Notes: a model not told the origin generated them from the letters alone. A stretch of 46,671 nt of DNA from Streptococcus mitis SK564 (GCF_000148525.1 NZ_AEDU01000027.1:1-46671), one strand, 5' to 3'. Numbered from the stretch's first letter, positions 15,851 to 26,543 are shown. Translations and numbers: made by a program.

Positions 15851-16319
15851 AATGTTAACAGCAAAACTACAAAATCGATCAGGAGTCCTCAATCGCTTTA
15901 CCGGTGTCCTGTCTCGTCGTCAGGTTAATATCGAAAGTATCTCTGTTGGAGCAACAGAAGATCCGAATGTATCGCGCATCACCATTATTATTGATGTAGC
16001 TTCACATGATGAAGTGGAGCAAATCATCAAGCAACTCAATCGTCAGATTGATGTGATTCGCATTCGTGATATTACAGACAAGCCTCATTTGGAGCGCGAG
16101 GTGATTTTGGTTAAGATGTCAGCGCCAGCTGAGAAGCGAGCTGAGATTCTAGCGATTATTCAACCTTTCCGTGCAACGGTGGTAGACGTAGCGCCAAGCT
16201 CGATTACCATTCAAATGACAGGAAATGCCGAAAAGAGTGAAGCTCTATTGCGAGTCATTCGACCATACGGTATTCGCAATATCGCGCGTACGGGTGCAAC
16301 TGGATTTACCCGTGATTAA
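15843..16319 (+). CDS. ilvN: Acetolactate synthase small (regulatory) subunit
   Basis: A 158-residue regulatory subunit. The N-terminal ACT domain (residues about 2-75: LTAKLQNRSGVLNRFTGVLS, NIESISVG) binds valine in this family, and the C-terminal ALS_ss_C domain follows (about 85-157). It activates IlvB and confers feedback inhibition. It starts within the last codons of ilvB and ends 65 bases before ilvC, with no terminator between them, so ilvC is probably in the same transcript. Confidence 0.96.
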   Translation: MRRMLTAKLQNRSGVLNRFTGVLSRRQVNIESISVGATEDPNVSRITIIIDVASHDEVEQIIKQLNRQIDVIRIRDITDKPHLEREVILVKMSAPAEKRAEILAIIQPFRATVVDVAPSSITIQMTGNAEKSEALLRVIRPYGIRNIARTGATGFTRD

Positions 16320-16351
16320 AAATCCAACTTAAATTTGTTAAACCAGCCTAA

Positions 16352-17407
<1,056 letters not shown>

Positions 17408-17427
17408 TTGATAGAAATTAAGGTGAA

Positions 17428-17455
17428 GGCGAGTTGGGGGACTAACTCGCTTTTA
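17428..17455 (+). terminator. Terminator of ilvBNC
   Basis: GCGAGTT (17429-17435) and AACTCGC (17444-17450) pair around a G-rich loop, followed by TTTT. Confidence 0.82.
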
Positions 17456-17520
17456 TAATCAATTCATCTCTCTTTTAAGAGGATGGATTGTGATAGTATG
17501 AGATAGTTTAGGAGAAAATG

Positions 17521-18768
17521 ATGTTAAGTTCAAAAGATATCATCAAGGCTCACAAGGTCTTGAATGGTGTGGTCGTTAATACACCGCTTGATTATGACCA
17601 TTATTTATCGGAGAAGTATGATGCTAAGATTTATTTGAAAAAGGAAAATGCCCAACGTGTTCGCTCTTTTAAAATTCGTGGTGCCTATTATGCTATTTCT
17701 CAGCTCAGCAAGGAAGAGCGTGAGCGTGGGGTAGTCTGTGCCTCTGCGGGAAATCATGCGCAGGGAGTTGCCTATACTTGTAATGAGATGAAAATTCCTG
17801 CTACTATTTTTATGCCCATTACTACACCGCAACAAAAAATTGGGCAGGTTCGCTTTTTTGGTGGGGATTTCGTGACCATTAAACTAGTTGGAGATACCTT
17901 TGATGCCTCAGCTAAAGCAGCTCAAGAATTTACAGTCTCTGAAAATCGTACCTTTATTGATCCCTTTGATGATGCTCATGTTCAAGCTGGTCAAGGGACG
18001 GTTGCTTATGAGATTCTAGAAGAAGCTCGAAAAGAATCGATTGATTTTGATGCTGTCTTGGTCCCTGTTGGTGGTGGTCTCATTGCCGGGGTTTCTACCT
18101 ATATCAAGGAAACAAGTCCAGAAATTGAAGTCATTGGGGTAGAGGCTAATGGAGCACGTTCCATGAAGGCTGCCTTTGAAGCTGGTGGGCCTGTTAAACT
18201 CAAGGAAATTGACAAATTTGCGGATGGGATTGCTGTGCAAAAGGTAGGGCAGTTGACCTATGAAGCAACTCGTCAACATGTTCAAACCTTAGTAGGTGTC
18301 GATGAGGGATTGATTTCTGAAACCTTGATTGACCTTTACTCTAAGCAAGGGATTGTAGCAGAGCCTGCTGGCGCAGCTAGTATCGCCTCTTTAGAAGTTT
18401 TAGCTGAATATATCAAGGGGAAAACCATTTGTTGTATCATTTCTGGAGGAAATAATGATATCAACCGTATGCCAGAAATGGAAGAACGTGCCTTGATTTA
18501 TGATGGAATCAAGCATTACTTTGTGGTCAATTTTCCACAGCGTCCGGGGGCTTTGCGTGAGTTTGTAAATGATATCCTGGGGCCAAATGATGATATCACA
18601 CGTTTTGAGTATATCAAACGAGCTAGCAAGGGAACAGGGCCTGTATTGATTGGGATCGCTTTGGCAGATAAGCATGATTATGCAGGATTGATTCGTCGAA
18701 TGGAAGGTTTTGATCCAGCTTATATTAACTTAAATGGTAATGAAACGCTCTATAATATGCTTGTCTGA
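17521..18768 (+). CDS. ilvA: Threonine dehydratase (one Gly missing in PLP loop)
   Basis: A 415-residue PLP enzyme that deaminates threonine to 2-oxobutyrate, the entry to isoleucine. The PLP lysine is in VRSFKIRGAYYA (Lys near residue 51); SAGNHAQGVA is the Asn-Gly loop. The PLP-phosphate glycine loop reads PVGGGLIAG with three Gly codons (18070-18078), while the family normally has four (GGGGL). The C-terminal ACT-like domain (about 325-415) gives isoleucine control. Two ATG codons are adjacent; the second (17521) has better spacing from AGGAG. It is separated from ilvC by a terminator, so it is transcribed separately or by read-through. Whether the enzyme is active is open. Confidence 0.93.
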   Translation: MLSSKDIIKAHKVLNGVVVNTPLDYDHYLSEKYDAKIYLKKENAQRVRSFKIRGAYYAISQLSKEERERGVVCASAGNHAQGVAYTCNEMKIPATIFMPITTPQQKIGQVRFFGGDFVTIKLVGDTFDASAKAAQEFTVSENRTFIDPFDDAHVQAGQGTVAYEILEEARKESIDFDAVLVPVGGGLIAGVSTYIKETSPEIEVIGVEANGARSMKAAFEAGGPVKLKEIDKFADGIAVQKVGQLTYEATRQHVQTLVGVDEGLISETLIDLYSKQGIVAEPAGAASIASLEVLAEYIKGKTICCIISGGNNDINRMPEMEERALIYDGIKHYFVVNFPQRPGALREFVNDILGPNDDITRFEYIKRASKGTGPVLIGIALADKHDYAGLIRRMEGFDPAYINLNGNETLYNMLV

Positions 18769-18794
18769 GGACTAATAAAAAAATATCATATTAT

Positions 18795-18823
18795 TTGCAC
18801 AACTGATGTATAGGTGTTATAAT
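18795..18823 (+). promoter_or_regulatory. Strong promoter downstream of ilvA
   Basis: TTGCAC (18795-18800), 17-bp spacer and TATAAT (18818-18823) with TGT directly before the -10 box. It is one of the best promoter matches in the window, yet no long gene follows. Confidence 0.7.
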
Positions 18824-18849
18824 GAGGGTGAAGAAAGGGGGCGATTCCT

Positions 18850-18897
18850 ATGGACTTAGGAAATCTATCGTGCTATTTCTACTACAACTCACTATAG
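18850..18897 (+). CDS. Possible 15-residue peptide gene
   Basis: The ORF MDLGNLSCYFYYNSL starts 26 bases after a near-consensus promoter and has AAAGGGGG about 8 bases upstream of its ATG. Its stop codon lies in the 3' arm of a hairpin (GTGCTAT 18870-18876 with ATAGCAC 18894-18900) followed by a T-rich stretch. It may be a short peptide, a leader ORF, or part of a small RNA. No homologue is recognised. Confidence 0.35.
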   Translation: MDLGNLSCYFYYNSL

Positions 18898-19440
18898 CAC
18901 CTATTATTTTTGATTCTGTTTATATTGAGGCGACAGAATTACTTACTATATATAAGGAAATTTTTTGAAATCCCCAATTGTATATATCCCTAATTTGAAC
19001 TTTCAATAAATATAATAGGAATCAGAAAAAATAATCAATGTTTGTGAGATGGTTGCTAGGTAAGTCGGCTGAAAAACTCGTGAGATAAACAATAGTGCTA
19101 GACATGAAACAGCTAGTGATACTGTTTTTAAATGACTAGCTGGAAAGCGGGTATGTAATCAGAAGGTGCAAGATTGGACAAAGTAAGTAGTACCGGTTGT
19201 AAAACGAATAAGATATAGATAAGGACAGGAAAGGAACCAAAGAAGGAGAAAGAAAAACAGAATGGTTTAGAGATAGTGTGGAGTGAAAGACTATCTTTAG
19301 TGGACTTGTTGATTTAAAAGGAATATATAGAATGAAATAGTAAATCCTGTCTATCCTATTGAGAAACTGGCATTCAGTATACATGAATATTTTTACAAGT
19401 TTAAAGTTTAATAATGCAATTGTTTTTTAGGAGCATACTA

Positions 19441-19482
19441 ATGGGTTATAGTAAGCAAAAACCTATATATTATCGGCTTTAA
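19441..19482 (+). CDS. Possible 13-residue ORF
   Basis: MGYSKQKPIYYRL with AGGAG seven bases before the ATG, an ideal spacing. No promoter is seen close by and nothing is known about it, so chance is the simplest explanation. Confidence 0.15.
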   Translation: MGYSKQKPIYYRL

Positions 19483-19536
19483 AAAGGAAGTAAGAAGATT
19501 CTGGGTCATTTATTTTATTGAATATATGTTTTTTTA

Positions 19537-19565
19537 TTGACAAAAGACATAAAAACGTATAGAAT
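19537..19565 (+). promoter_or_regulatory. Promoter of the small HTH-like gene
   Basis: Consensus TTGACA (19537-19542), 17-bp spacer, TAGAAT (19560-19565), 33 bp before the start codon. Confidence 0.75.
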
Positions 19566-19598
19566 AATATAACGTAAAGAAGAAAATAGGAGAAGAAC

Positions 19599-19814
19599 AT
19601 GGCTAAGTCAAACTTTGAAAAAGTAGAATCAGTTGTTGGCTGGGTTCGTGATAAGAAAATCACAGGCTACCGTATCTCTAAAGAAACGAATGCGCGTGAA
19701 ATGTCTATCATTGCTCTAGCGCAGGGTCGTGCAAAAGTAAAAAATATTTCATTTGAAACAGCTCTAGGTTTAATTGATTTCTATGAAAAAAATCATGAAA
19801 AATTTGAAGATTAA
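19599..19814 (+). CDS. Small XRE/HTH-like protein of unknown function
   Basis: A 71-residue protein. The pattern VGWVRDKKITGYRISKETNA followed by MSIIALAQGRAKVKNISFETALGLIDFYEK resembles a compact helix-turn-helix of the phage repressor type (recognition of the kind ITGYRISKETN, then a helix), but the typical repressor core is shortened. AGGAGAAGAAC precedes the ATG and a consensus promoter lies upstream, so expression is likely. It is monocistronic, with a BOX repeat 49 bp after the stop. A DNA-binding role is a guess from the helix pattern. Confidence 0.75.
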   Translation: MAKSNFEKVESVVGWVRDKKITGYRISKETNAREMSIIALAQGRAKVKNISFETALGLIDFYEKNHEKFED

Positions 19815-19862
19815 TCTTTGGATAATGGCGGATTCTTGAATAAGGTCTGCCTTTTCATTTTG

Positions 19863-20014
19863 ATACTCAATGAAAATCAAAGAGCAAACTAGGAAGCTAG
19901 CCGTAGGCTGCTCAAAGCACTGCTTTGAGGTTGTAAATAAGACTGACAGAGTCAGTAACATATACCTACGGCAAGGCGAAGCTGACGTGGTTTGAAGAGA
20001 TTTTCGAAGAGTAT
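19863..20014 (+). repeat. BOX element (boxA-boxC)
   Basis: The 152-bp element starts ATACTCAATGAAAATC, carries CTCAAAGCACTGCTTTGAGG, CTACGGCAAGGCGAAGCTGA (the BOX-A1R primer region) and ends TTTTCGAAGAGTAT. It is a boxA-boxC form without boxB. BOX elements are small non-autonomous repeats abundant in S. pneumoniae; the transcript folds into a stem-loop because the ends are complementary. Confidence 0.9.
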
Positions 20015-20023
20015 GAGGACAGC

Positions 20024-20056
20024 AAAAAGACTGCACGATTGATGCAGCCTTTTCTT
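20024..20056. terminator. Bidirectional terminator
   Basis: AAAAGACTGCA and TGCAGCCTTTT pair with one mismatch around CGATTGA. A run of A on one side and T on the other lets it end both the plus transcript and the minus-strand glnQ transcript, whose stop lies at 20058. Confidence 0.8.
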
Positions 20057-20057
20057 A

Positions 20058-20798
20058 TTATTTGAGATAACGTTGAAGGAATTCTTTTGTTCGGTCTTCT
20101 TTAGGATTAGTGAAGAGGTCTTCTGGTTTACCTTCTTCAGCAATCACACCCTTATCCATAAAGATAACACGGTGAGAGACATCACGGGCAAATTCCATTT
20201 CATGGGTTACGACAATCATGGTCAAGCCTTCCTGAGCCAGATCTTGCATGATTCTGAGGACCTCTCCAACCATTTCTGGATCGAGAGCTGATGTTGGTTC
20301 ATCAAAGAGAATGGCGTCAGGATTCATTGAAAGGGCGCGAGCGATGGCCACACGTTGTTTTTGACCACCTGAGAGTTGTTTTGGCTTCGCTTGCCAGTAG
20401 CGTTCCCCCATGCCGACCTTTTCCAGGTTTTCTTTGGCAATCTTTTCAGCTTCTGTACGTTCGCGTTTAAGGACAGTTGTCTGAGCGACGATTGTATTTT
20501 CAAGAACGTTGAGATTTTCAAAGAGGTTAAAGGATTGGAACACCATCCCTAGTTTTTCACGGTATTGCGTGAGGTCATAGCCTTTTTCGAGGACGTTTTG
20601 TCCATGATAAAGGATTTGTCCATCAGTTGGCGTTTCAAGGAGGTTAATGGAGCGTAGGAAGGTCGATTTCCCGCTTCCAGAGCTTCCGATGATAGAGATG
20701 ACCTCTCCCTTGTGGACAGTGAGTGAAATGTCTTTTAGCACTTCGTTTTGGCCATAGGATTTTTTGAGGTGTTTAATTTCAAGGATTGCTTGTGTCAT
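20058..20798 (-). CDS. Polar amino acid ABC transporter ATPase
   Basis: A 246-residue GlnQ/HisP-type ATPase. Walker A is GSSGSGKST (about 37-45), the signature [15 protein letters not shown], Walker [12 protein letters not shown], and the H-loop VTHEM. It energises uptake of a polar amino acid such as glutamine, glutamate or a basic amino acid. Its ATG overlaps the stop of the upstream permease gene by one base, so the two form one transcription unit on the minus strand. A bidirectional terminator follows. The exact substrate is not visible; the symbol is left open. Confidence 0.95.
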   Translation of the reverse strand: MTQAILEIKHLKKSYGQNEVLKDISLTVHKGEVISIIGSSGSGKSTFLRSINLLETPTDGQILYHGQNVLEKGYDLTQYREKLGMVFQSFNLFENLNVLENTIVAQTTVLKRERTEAEKIAKENLEKVGMGERYWQAKPKQLSGGQKQRVAIARALSMNPDAILFDEPTSALDPEMVGEVLRIMQDLAQEGLTMIVVTHEMEFARDVSHRVIFMDKGVIAEEGKPEDLFTNPKEDRTKEFLQRYLK

Positions 20799-22363
20799 TA
20801 TTTCAAATCCTCCGTTTGCATTTGGTTAGCACCTGTAGTATAGGTATCCATGTCCATGCGGCGTTCGATGAAGCGTAGGATACGTGTTACGGTGAAGGTG
20901 AGGACAAAGTAAATCACGGCGATGATTGTAAATGTCTGGAAGTATTGATAGGTTTGCGTTGCCACGGTATTTCCTGAGAAATAAAGTTCGACAACAGAGA
21001 TAACGTTCAATACAGATGTATCTTTGATATTGATGACAAATTCATTACCCGTTGCTGGTAGGATGTTACGGACTACTTGAGGGAGGACAATCTTACGCAT
21101 GGTTTGGTTATGAGTCATACCAAGAGCAGTCGCAGCTTCAAATTGTCCCTTGTCAACTGCTAGGATACCACCACGGACGATTTCAGTCATATAGGCACCG
21201 GTGTTGATTGAAACAATGAAGATAGCAGCCAGTGTGCGGTCAAGGTTGATACCGAAAGCTTGGGCAGTTCCATAGTAGATAACCATTGATTGAACAATCA
21301 TAGGTGTACCACGGAAAATTTCGATATAGACATTGAGGATCCAGCCGATTAATTTTTGTAGGCTGTAAATGGCTTTATTCTCAGAGAGAGGAGCAGTACG
21401 GAAAACACCAATGGCAAGACCGATAATGAGACCTATAATGGTTCCGACGATAGAGATTAAAAGAGTGATACCAGCACCACGCAAAAGTTGTTGCCAGTTT
21501 TCAGAAAGAATTTTAGCGACTTGGCTAAAGAAACTACTGCTAGTCTCTTCAGTTGTTGTAGCTTCGGCAGGTTGTTCCTTGATCATACGATCCATCAAGG
21601 CAACTTGGTCATCTTTTGAAATAGTTTCAATGCTGGCATTGATTTGGCTAATACGGTTGTCATCTTTACGAAGTCCAATGGCGATAGCTGTATCTTCTTC
21701 CCCCGTTTTGAAACCTGGTTCTACTTGAACCATCTTGAACTTAGAGTTAGCAGCTTCGGCAGTCAGAGCTTCTGGGCGTTCAGAAACATAAGCATCGATG
21801 ACACCAGCCTCAAGAGCTTGGCGCATTTGAGCGAAGTCTCCCATGGCTGTTTCTTTTTTAGCACCTGTGATTTGTGCAATCAAGTCATAAAGGTAGACAC
21901 CTTGTTGAGAAGTGATTTTGGCACCGTTAAAGTCATCCAAAGATTTGGCATTTGCATAGGCAGAATCTTTTTTGACAAGCAAAACTGGTTCGCTAGTGTA
22001 GTAACTGCTTGAAAAGGCAATTTCTTGTTTGCGTTCGGCAGTTGGACTCATACCTGCGATAATCATGTCAATCTTACCAGAAGTAAGGGCAGGGACTAGA
22101 CCTTCCCACTTGGTTTTAACAACCAAAGGTTCTTTACCTAAGTCCTTAGCGATTTTCTTGGCGATTTGAACATCGTATCCATTGGCATACTGGTTGGTTC
22201 CATCGATTTTGACAGCTCCATTGCTATCATCGTCCTGAGTCCAGTTAAAGGGAGCATATGCTGCTTCCATCCCGATGCGTAAATATTCATCGGCTTGGGC
22301 AACATTGACAAGTCCCAGCATCAGCAAGAGACTTGTGAAAATAGATAAGTATATTTTTCTCAT
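20798..22363 (-). CDS. Amino acid ABC transporter, substrate-binding/permease fusion
   Basis: A 521-residue fusion: a signal peptide (residues 1-24, [13 protein letters not shown]), a type 3 solute-binding domain (about 25-265: [14 protein letters not shown], then [20 protein letters not shown]), then a HisM/GlnP-type permease (about 285-505) with the EAA-type loop [20 protein letters not shown]. Such fusions tether the receptor to the membrane pore, as in GlnPQ of lactococci. It works with the downstream ATPase. AGGAG precedes the ATG. The first helix and following [19 protein letters not shown] segment are typical of this permease. Confidence 0.95.
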   Translation of the reverse strand: MRKIYLSIFTSLLLMLGLVNVAQADEYLRIGMEAAYAPFNWTQDDDSNGAVKIDGTNQYANGYDVQIAKKIAKDLGKEPLVVKTKWEGLVPALTSGKIDMIIAGMSPTAERKQEIAFSSSYYTSEPVLLVKKDSAYANAKSLDDFNGAKITSQQGVYLYDLIAQITGAKKETAMGDFAQMRQALEAGVIDAYVSERPEALTAEAANSKFKMVQVEPGFKTGEEDTAIAIGLRKDDNRISQINASIETISKDDQVALMDRMIKEQPAEATTTEETSSSFFSQVAKILSENWQQLLRGAGITLLISIVGTIIGLIIGLAIGVFRTAPLSENKAIYSLQKLIGWILNVYIEIFRGTPMIVQSMVIYYGTAQAFGINLDRTLAAIFIVSINTGAYMTEIVRGGILAVDKGQFEAATALGMTHNQTMRKIVLPQVVRNILPATGNEFVINIKDTSVLNVISVVELYFSGNTVATQTYQYFQTFTIIAVIYFVLTFTVTRILRFIERRMDMDTYTTGANQMQTEDLK

Positions 22364-22405
22364 GATTTCTCCTATTTCTAATCTATTAAAAAATAACTGT
22401 CTCCT

Positions 22406-22434
22406 ATTTTATCGAAAAAAACTCTATTTTTCAA
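22406..22434 (-). promoter_or_regulatory. Promoter of the amino acid transporter operon
   Basis: On the minus strand: TTGAAA (22434-22429), 17-bp spacer, TAAAAT (22411-22406). Confidence 0.65.
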
Positions 22435-22463
22435 TATAGGTAAGCCCTTACTTGATAAAAAAA

Positions 22464-22472
22464 TGATATAAT
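22464..22472 (+). promoter_or_regulatory. Extended -10 promoter of the DUF2207 gene
   Basis: TGATATAAT (22464-22472) fits the extended -10 consensus; no clear -35 box. It diverges from the transporter promoter. Confidence 0.55.
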
Positions 22473-22502
22473 GATAGCAAAGATAAAAAGGGGGCTTAGT
22501 TG

Positions 22503-24392
22503 ATGAAAAAAACTTTTTTCTTACTGGTGTTAGGCTTGTTTTGCCTTCTGCCACTCTCTGTTTTTGCCATTGATTTCAAGATAAACTCTTACCAAGGGGA
22601 TTTGTATATTCATGCAGACAATACGGCAGAATTTAGACAAAGGATAGTTTATCAGTTTGAGGAGGACTTTAAGGGCCAAATCGTGGGACTTGGACGTGCT
22701 GGCAAGATGCCTAGTGGATTTGACATTGACTCTCATCCAAAGGTTCAGGCTGCGAAAAACGGTGCTGAGCTGACAGATGTTACTAGCGAAGTGATAGAAG
22801 GAGCAGATGGTTATACTGTTAAAGTTTATAATCCAGGTCAGGAAGGTGACACAGTTGAAGTTGACCTCGTCTGGAACTTAAAGAATTTGCTTTTCCTATA
22901 TGATGATATCGCTGAATTAAATTGGCAACCTTTAACAGATAGTTCAGGAACTATTGGAAAGTTTGAATTTCATGTAAGGGGAGACAAGGGGGCTGAAAAA
23001 CTCTTTTTCCATACAGGGAAACTTTTTAGAGAGGGAACGATTGAAAAGAGTAACCTTGATTATACTATCCGTTTAGACAATCTTCCGCCTAAGCGTGGAG
23101 TTGAATTGCATGCCTACTGGCCTCGAACTGATTTTGCTAGCGCTAGGGATCAGGGATTGAAAGGAAATCGTTTAGAAGAATTTAATAAGATAGAAGACTC
23201 GATTGTTAAAGAAAAAGAGCAAAGTAAACAACTCGTTACCTGGGTCTTCCCTTTGATACTTTCTATCTCCTTGTCATTAAGTGTCTGTTTCTATTTTATT
23301 TATAGAAGAAAGACCGCTCCTTCGGTCAAATATGGCAAAAATCATCGTATCTATGAACCACCAATGGAATTAGAGCCTATGGTTTTATCAGAAGCAGTCT
23401 ACTCGACCTCCTTGGAGGAAGTGAGTCCTCTAACAAAAGGAGCAGGTAAATTCACCTTTGATCAACTTATTCAAGCTACCTTGCTAGATGTGATAGACCG
23501 TGGGAATGTCTCTATCATTTCAGAAGGAGATGCAGTTGGTTTGAGGCTAGTAAAAGAAGATAGTTTGTCAAGTTTTGAGAGAGACTGTCTAAATCTGGCT
23601 TTTTCAGGTAAAAAAGAAGAAACTCTTTCCAATTTGTTTGCGGATTACAAGGTATCTGATAGTCTTTATCGTAGAGCAAAAGTCTCTGATGAAAAACGGA
23701 TTCAAGCAAAGGGGCGTCAGCTCAAATCTTCTTTTGAAGAAGTATTGAAAGAGATGCAAGAAGGAGTGAGAAATCGAGTTTCCTTCTGGGGACTCCCAGA
23801 TTATTATCGTCCTTTAACTGGTGGGGAAAAGGCCTTGCAAGTGGGTATGGGGGTCTTGACTATCCTGCCCCTATTTATCGGATTTGGTTTGTTCTTGTAC
23901 AGTTTGGATGTTTATGGCTATCTTTTCCTCCCCTTGCCTATACTTGGTTTTCTAGGTTTGGTTTTGGCTGTTTTCTATTATTGGAAGCTTCGGCTAGATA
24001 ATCGTGATGGTGTCCTAAATGAAGCAGGAGCAGAAGTATACTATCTCTGGACCAGTTTTGAAAATATGTTGCGTGAGATTGCACGATTGGATCAGGCTGA
24101 ATTGGAAAGTATTGTGGTCTGGAATCGCCTCTTGGTCTATGCGACCTTATTTGGCTATGCGGACAAGGTCAGCCATTTGATGAAGGTTCATCATATCCAA
24201 GTGGAAAATCCAGATATCAACCTCTATGTAGCTTATGGTTGGAATAGTATGTTTTATCATTCAAGCGCGCAAATGAGCCATTATGCTAGTGTCGCAAATA
24301 CAGCAAGTACCTACTCTGTATCTTCTGGAAGTGGAAGTTCTGGCGGTGGCTTCTCTGGAGGCGGAGGTGGCGGCAGTATCGGCGCCTTTTAA
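22503..24392 (+). CDS. DUF2207 membrane protein
   Basis: A 629-residue protein with a signal peptide (KKTFFLLVLGLFCLLPLSVFA), an extracellular beta-rich DUF2207 domain (about 25-235), a membrane segment near 245-268, a cytoplasmic region, two further membrane segments (about 450-500), another soluble part, and a Gly/Ser-rich tail ending GGGFSGGGGGGSIGAF. That tail is the hallmark of the family. A TTG directly before could extend the gene by one residue; the ATG at 22503 has AAAGGGGG upstream and is preferred. The function of DUF2207 proteins is not established; they are conserved in many Gram-positive bacteria. Confidence 0.9.
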   Translation: MKKTFFLLVLGLFCLLPLSVFAIDFKINSYQGDLYIHADNTAEFRQRIVYQFEEDFKGQIVGLGRAGKMPSGFDIDSHPKVQAAKNGAELTDVTSEVIEGADGYTVKVYNPGQEGDTVEVDLVWNLKNLLFLYDDIAELNWQPLTDSSGTIGKFEFHVRGDKGAEKLFFHTGKLFREGTIEKSNLDYTIRLDNLPPKRGVELHAYWPRTDFASARDQGLKGNRLEEFNKIEDSIVKEKEQSKQLVTWVFPLILSISLSLSVCFYFIYRRKTAPSVKYGKNHRIYEPPMELEPMVLSEAVYSTSLEEVSPLTKGAGKFTFDQLIQATLLDVIDRGNVSIISEGDAVGLRLVKEDSLSSFERDCLNLAFSGKKEETLSNLFADYKVSDSLYRRAKVSDEKRIQAKGRQLKSSFEEVLKEMQEGVRNRVSFWGLPDYYRPLTGGEKALQVGMGVLTILPLFIGFGLFLYSLDVYGYLFLPLPILGFLGLVLAVFYYWKLRLDNRDGVLNEAGAEVYYLWTSFENMLREIARLDQAELESIVVWNRLLVYATLFGYADKVSHLMKVHHIQVENPDINLYVAYGWNSMFYHSSAQMSHYASVANTASTYSVSSGSGSSGGGFSGGGGGGSIGAF

Positions 24393-24418
24393 AGAGAACT
24401 GCCATAGACTGAAAAATA

Positions 24419-24427
24419 TGCTATAAT
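24419..24427 (+). promoter_or_regulatory. Extended -10 promoter of uppP
   Basis: TGCTATAAT (24419-24427) matches TGnTATAAT; no clear -35 box. Confidence 0.6.
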
Positions 24428-24451
24428 GGAAGATAGAAAAAGGAGTAATCT

Positions 24452-25297
24452 ATGTATCTTATTGAAATTTTAAAATCTATCTTCTTCGGGATTGTTGAAG
24501 GAATTACGGAATGGTTGCCGATTTCCAGTACAGGTCACTTGATTTTAGCAGAGGAGTTTATCCAATACCAAAATCAGAATGAAGCCTTTATGTCCATGTT
24601 TAATGTCGTGATTCAGCTTGGTGCTATTTTAGCGGTTATGGTCATTTACTTTAATAAGCTCAATCCTTTCAAATCAACTAAGGACAAGCAGGAAGTTCGT
24701 AAGACTTGGAGACTGTGGTTGAAGGTCTTGGTTGCCACTTTACCTTTGCTTGCCGTCTTTAAATTTGATGATTGGTTTGATACCCACTTCCATAACATGG
24801 TGTCTGTTGCTCTTATGTTGATTATCTATGGGATTGCCTTTATCTATTTGGAAAAGCGAAATAAAGCGCGTGCTATCGAGCCAAGTGTAACAGAGTTGGA
24901 CAAGCTTCCTTATACGACAGCTTTCTATATCGGACTCTTCCAAGTTCTTGCCCTTTTACCAGGGACCAGTCGTTCTGGTGCAACGATTGTCGGTGGCTTG
25001 TTGAATGGAACCAGTCGTTCTGTTGTGACAGAATTTACCTTCTATCTTGGAATTCCAGTTATGTTTGGAGCTAGTGCATTAAAGATTTTCAAATTTATAA
25101 AAGCAGGACAACTCTTGAACTTTGGACAATTGTTCTTGCTCTTGGTTGCGATGGGAGTCGCCTTTGCGGTCAGCATGATCGCTATTCGTTTCTTGACAAG
25201 TTATGTGAAAAAACACGACTTTACCCTTTTCGGTAAATACCGTATCGTGCTTGGTAGTGTCTTGCTACTTTATAGCTTTGTTCGTTTATTTGTATAA
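24452..25297 (+). CDS. uppP: Undecaprenyl-diphosphatase (bacitracin resistance)
   Basis: A 281-residue polytopic membrane enzyme that dephosphorylates undecaprenyl pyrophosphate, recycling the lipid carrier of wall synthesis. Motif 1 [18 protein letters not shown] (about residues 13-30) and motif 2 [15 protein letters not shown] (about 168-182) are both complete, with the catalytic Glu and Arg. About eight membrane helices. AAAAGGAG precedes the ATG. Two other membrane phosphatases of the unrelated PAP2 family occur in this window. A shared terminator separates it from convergent dinB. Confidence 0.96.
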   Translation: MYLIEILKSIFFGIVEGITEWLPISSTGHLILAEEFIQYQNQNEAFMSMFNVVIQLGAILAVMVIYFNKLNPFKSTKDKQEVRKTWRLWLKVLVATLPLLAVFKFDDWFDTHFHNMVSVALMLIIYGIAFIYLEKRNKARAIEPSVTELDKLPYTTAFYIGLFQVLALLPGTSRSGATIVGGLLNGTSRSVVTEFTFYLGIPVMFGASALKIFKFIKAGQLLNFGQLFLLLVAMGVAFAVSMIAIRFLTSYVKKHDFTLFGKYRIVLGSVLLLYSFVRLFV

Positions 25298-25333
25298 GAA
25301 AAACCTTGAAGGGGCAGCTCTTCAAGGTTTTAA
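25298..25333. terminator. Bidirectional terminator between uppP and dinB
   Basis: AAAACCTTGAA (25300-25310) and TTCAAGGTTTT (25321-25331) are perfectly complementary with a 10-base loop, flanked by A and T runs. It overlaps the dinB stop codon. Confidence 0.92.
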
Positions 25334-26391
25334 AATCCAGTCAGGGTAATCCCCAACAGGCGGACACCTCTTTCTTTCTCGCTTAATTCTTCATAGAGTT
25401 GCAGGGCTATTTGGCTTATCTGACTAGCATCCTGTGTTTTTTGAGCAAGACTTTTTCGTTTAGTAAGAGTTGAAAAGTCCTCGTAGCGGATTTTCAAAAT
25501 GACAATTTTTCCAGCTTTTTCTTGCTGATTGAGATTGAGAGCGACCCTTTCTGATAGGAGAGTCAGCTCTTTTTTGATGTCCTCCTCGGCACGGAGAATC
25601 TTTCCATAGGTTTTCTCCTTCCCAATTGATTTACGGATGCGATTGGACTTGACTGGGGAATTGTGGATACCACGAGCCTTTCGATAAAGGTCATAGCCCA
25701 GTCTGCCAAAGCGGTCTATTAGGGTTACCTCAGGGACTTCAAGCAAATCAGCGCCGGTAAAAACGCCCATTTGATGAAGACGTTCTACCGTCTTCTTTCC
25801 TACTCCATGAAACTTGGAAATATCCATTTGTTTGAGAAAGTTCTCAGCTTGCTCAGGTAGAATCACTGTCAAACCATGAGGTTTTTGATAATCGCTAGCC
25901 ATTTTAGCTAAGAATTTGTTATAAGAAACGCCAGCAGAAGCAGTTAGATGGAGTTCTTGCCAGATATCCTCTTGAATGAGGCGTGCGATTTTGACCGCTG
26001 ACTTGATACCGAGTTTATTCTCTGTCACATCCAAATAGGCTTCGTCAATACTCATAGGCTCAATCAAATCTGTATAGCGCTTAAAAATAGCTCGAATCTG
26101 GAGTCCCACAGCCTTGTATTTCTCATAATTTCCTGAGATGAAGACGGCTTGGGGACAACGCTCATAGGCTTCCTTAGAGCTCATGGCTGAATGGACACCA
26201 AAAGCTCGCGCCTCATAGCTACAAGTGGAAACGACACCACGCCCACCTGTTTGCCGAGGATCGCTTCCGATAATGACAGGTTTTCCTTTGAGTTTAGGAT
26301 TATCTCTGATTTCCACCGCAGCAAAAAAGGCATCCATGTCAATATGGATGATTTTTCTTGACAAATCATTTAACAAAGGGAAAATCAACAT
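25330..26391 (-). CDS. dinB: DNA polymerase IV
   Basis: A 353-residue Y-family translesion polymerase. The catalytic acids are in [14 protein letters not shown] (about residues 12-25) and [11 protein letters not shown] (about 115-125); the steric-gate region and helix-hairpin-helix ([16 protein letters not shown]) follow, and the little-finger domain is C-terminal. A GTG at 26400 could extend it by three residues, but AAAGGTG is best placed for the ATG at 26391. It copies damaged templates with low fidelity. It converges on uppP and diverges from pfl. The beta-clamp binding peptide near the C-terminus is not obvious. Confidence 0.95.
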   Translation of the reverse strand: MLIFPLLNDLSRKIIHIDMDAFFAAVEIRDNPKLKGKPVIIGSDPRQTGGRGVVSTCSYEARAFGVHSAMSSKEAYERCPQAVFISGNYEKYKAVGLQIRAIFKRYTDLIEPMSIDEAYLDVTENKLGIKSAVKIARLIQEDIWQELHLTASAGVSYNKFLAKMASDYQKPHGLTVILPEQAENFLKQMDISKFHGVGKKTVERLHQMGVFTGADLLEVPEVTLIDRFGRLGYDLYRKARGIHNSPVKSNRIRKSIGKEKTYGKILRAEEDIKKELTLLSERVALNLNQQEKAGKIVILKIRYEDFSTLTKRKSLAQKTQDASQISQIALQLYEELSEKERGVRLLGITLTGF

Positions 26392-26543
26392 GTCTAGCAC
26401 CTTTTTACTGCTTATTTTCTTTTATTATACCCTTTTTTCTGAAAAAAAGAAAAAAGGACTTTATTTTTTCAAAAATATAATACAGTTTGGAACGAAATAT
26501 AGACTGTTTTAGAAAAGAAAGTGTAAAAATAGGGATTTATCAC

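Larger units (their letters stand above)
18898..19598. other. Gene-poor AT-rich region
   Basis: About 700 bp with frequent stops in all frames. It contains a perfect 8-bp hairpin (CAGCTAGT 19110-19117 with ACTAGCTG 19135-19142), a 13-codon ORF (19441-19482), and the promoter of the next gene. The minus-strand open frame at 19136-19384 has low-complexity content and no ribosome binding site. It looks like the remains of decayed genes. Confidence 0.5.

Noticed and set aside
19136..19384. 82-codon minus-strand open frame between ilvA and the HTH-like gene
   Set aside because: Low-complexity Leu/Ser/Tyr content, no ribosome binding site, no promoter and no recognisable domain.
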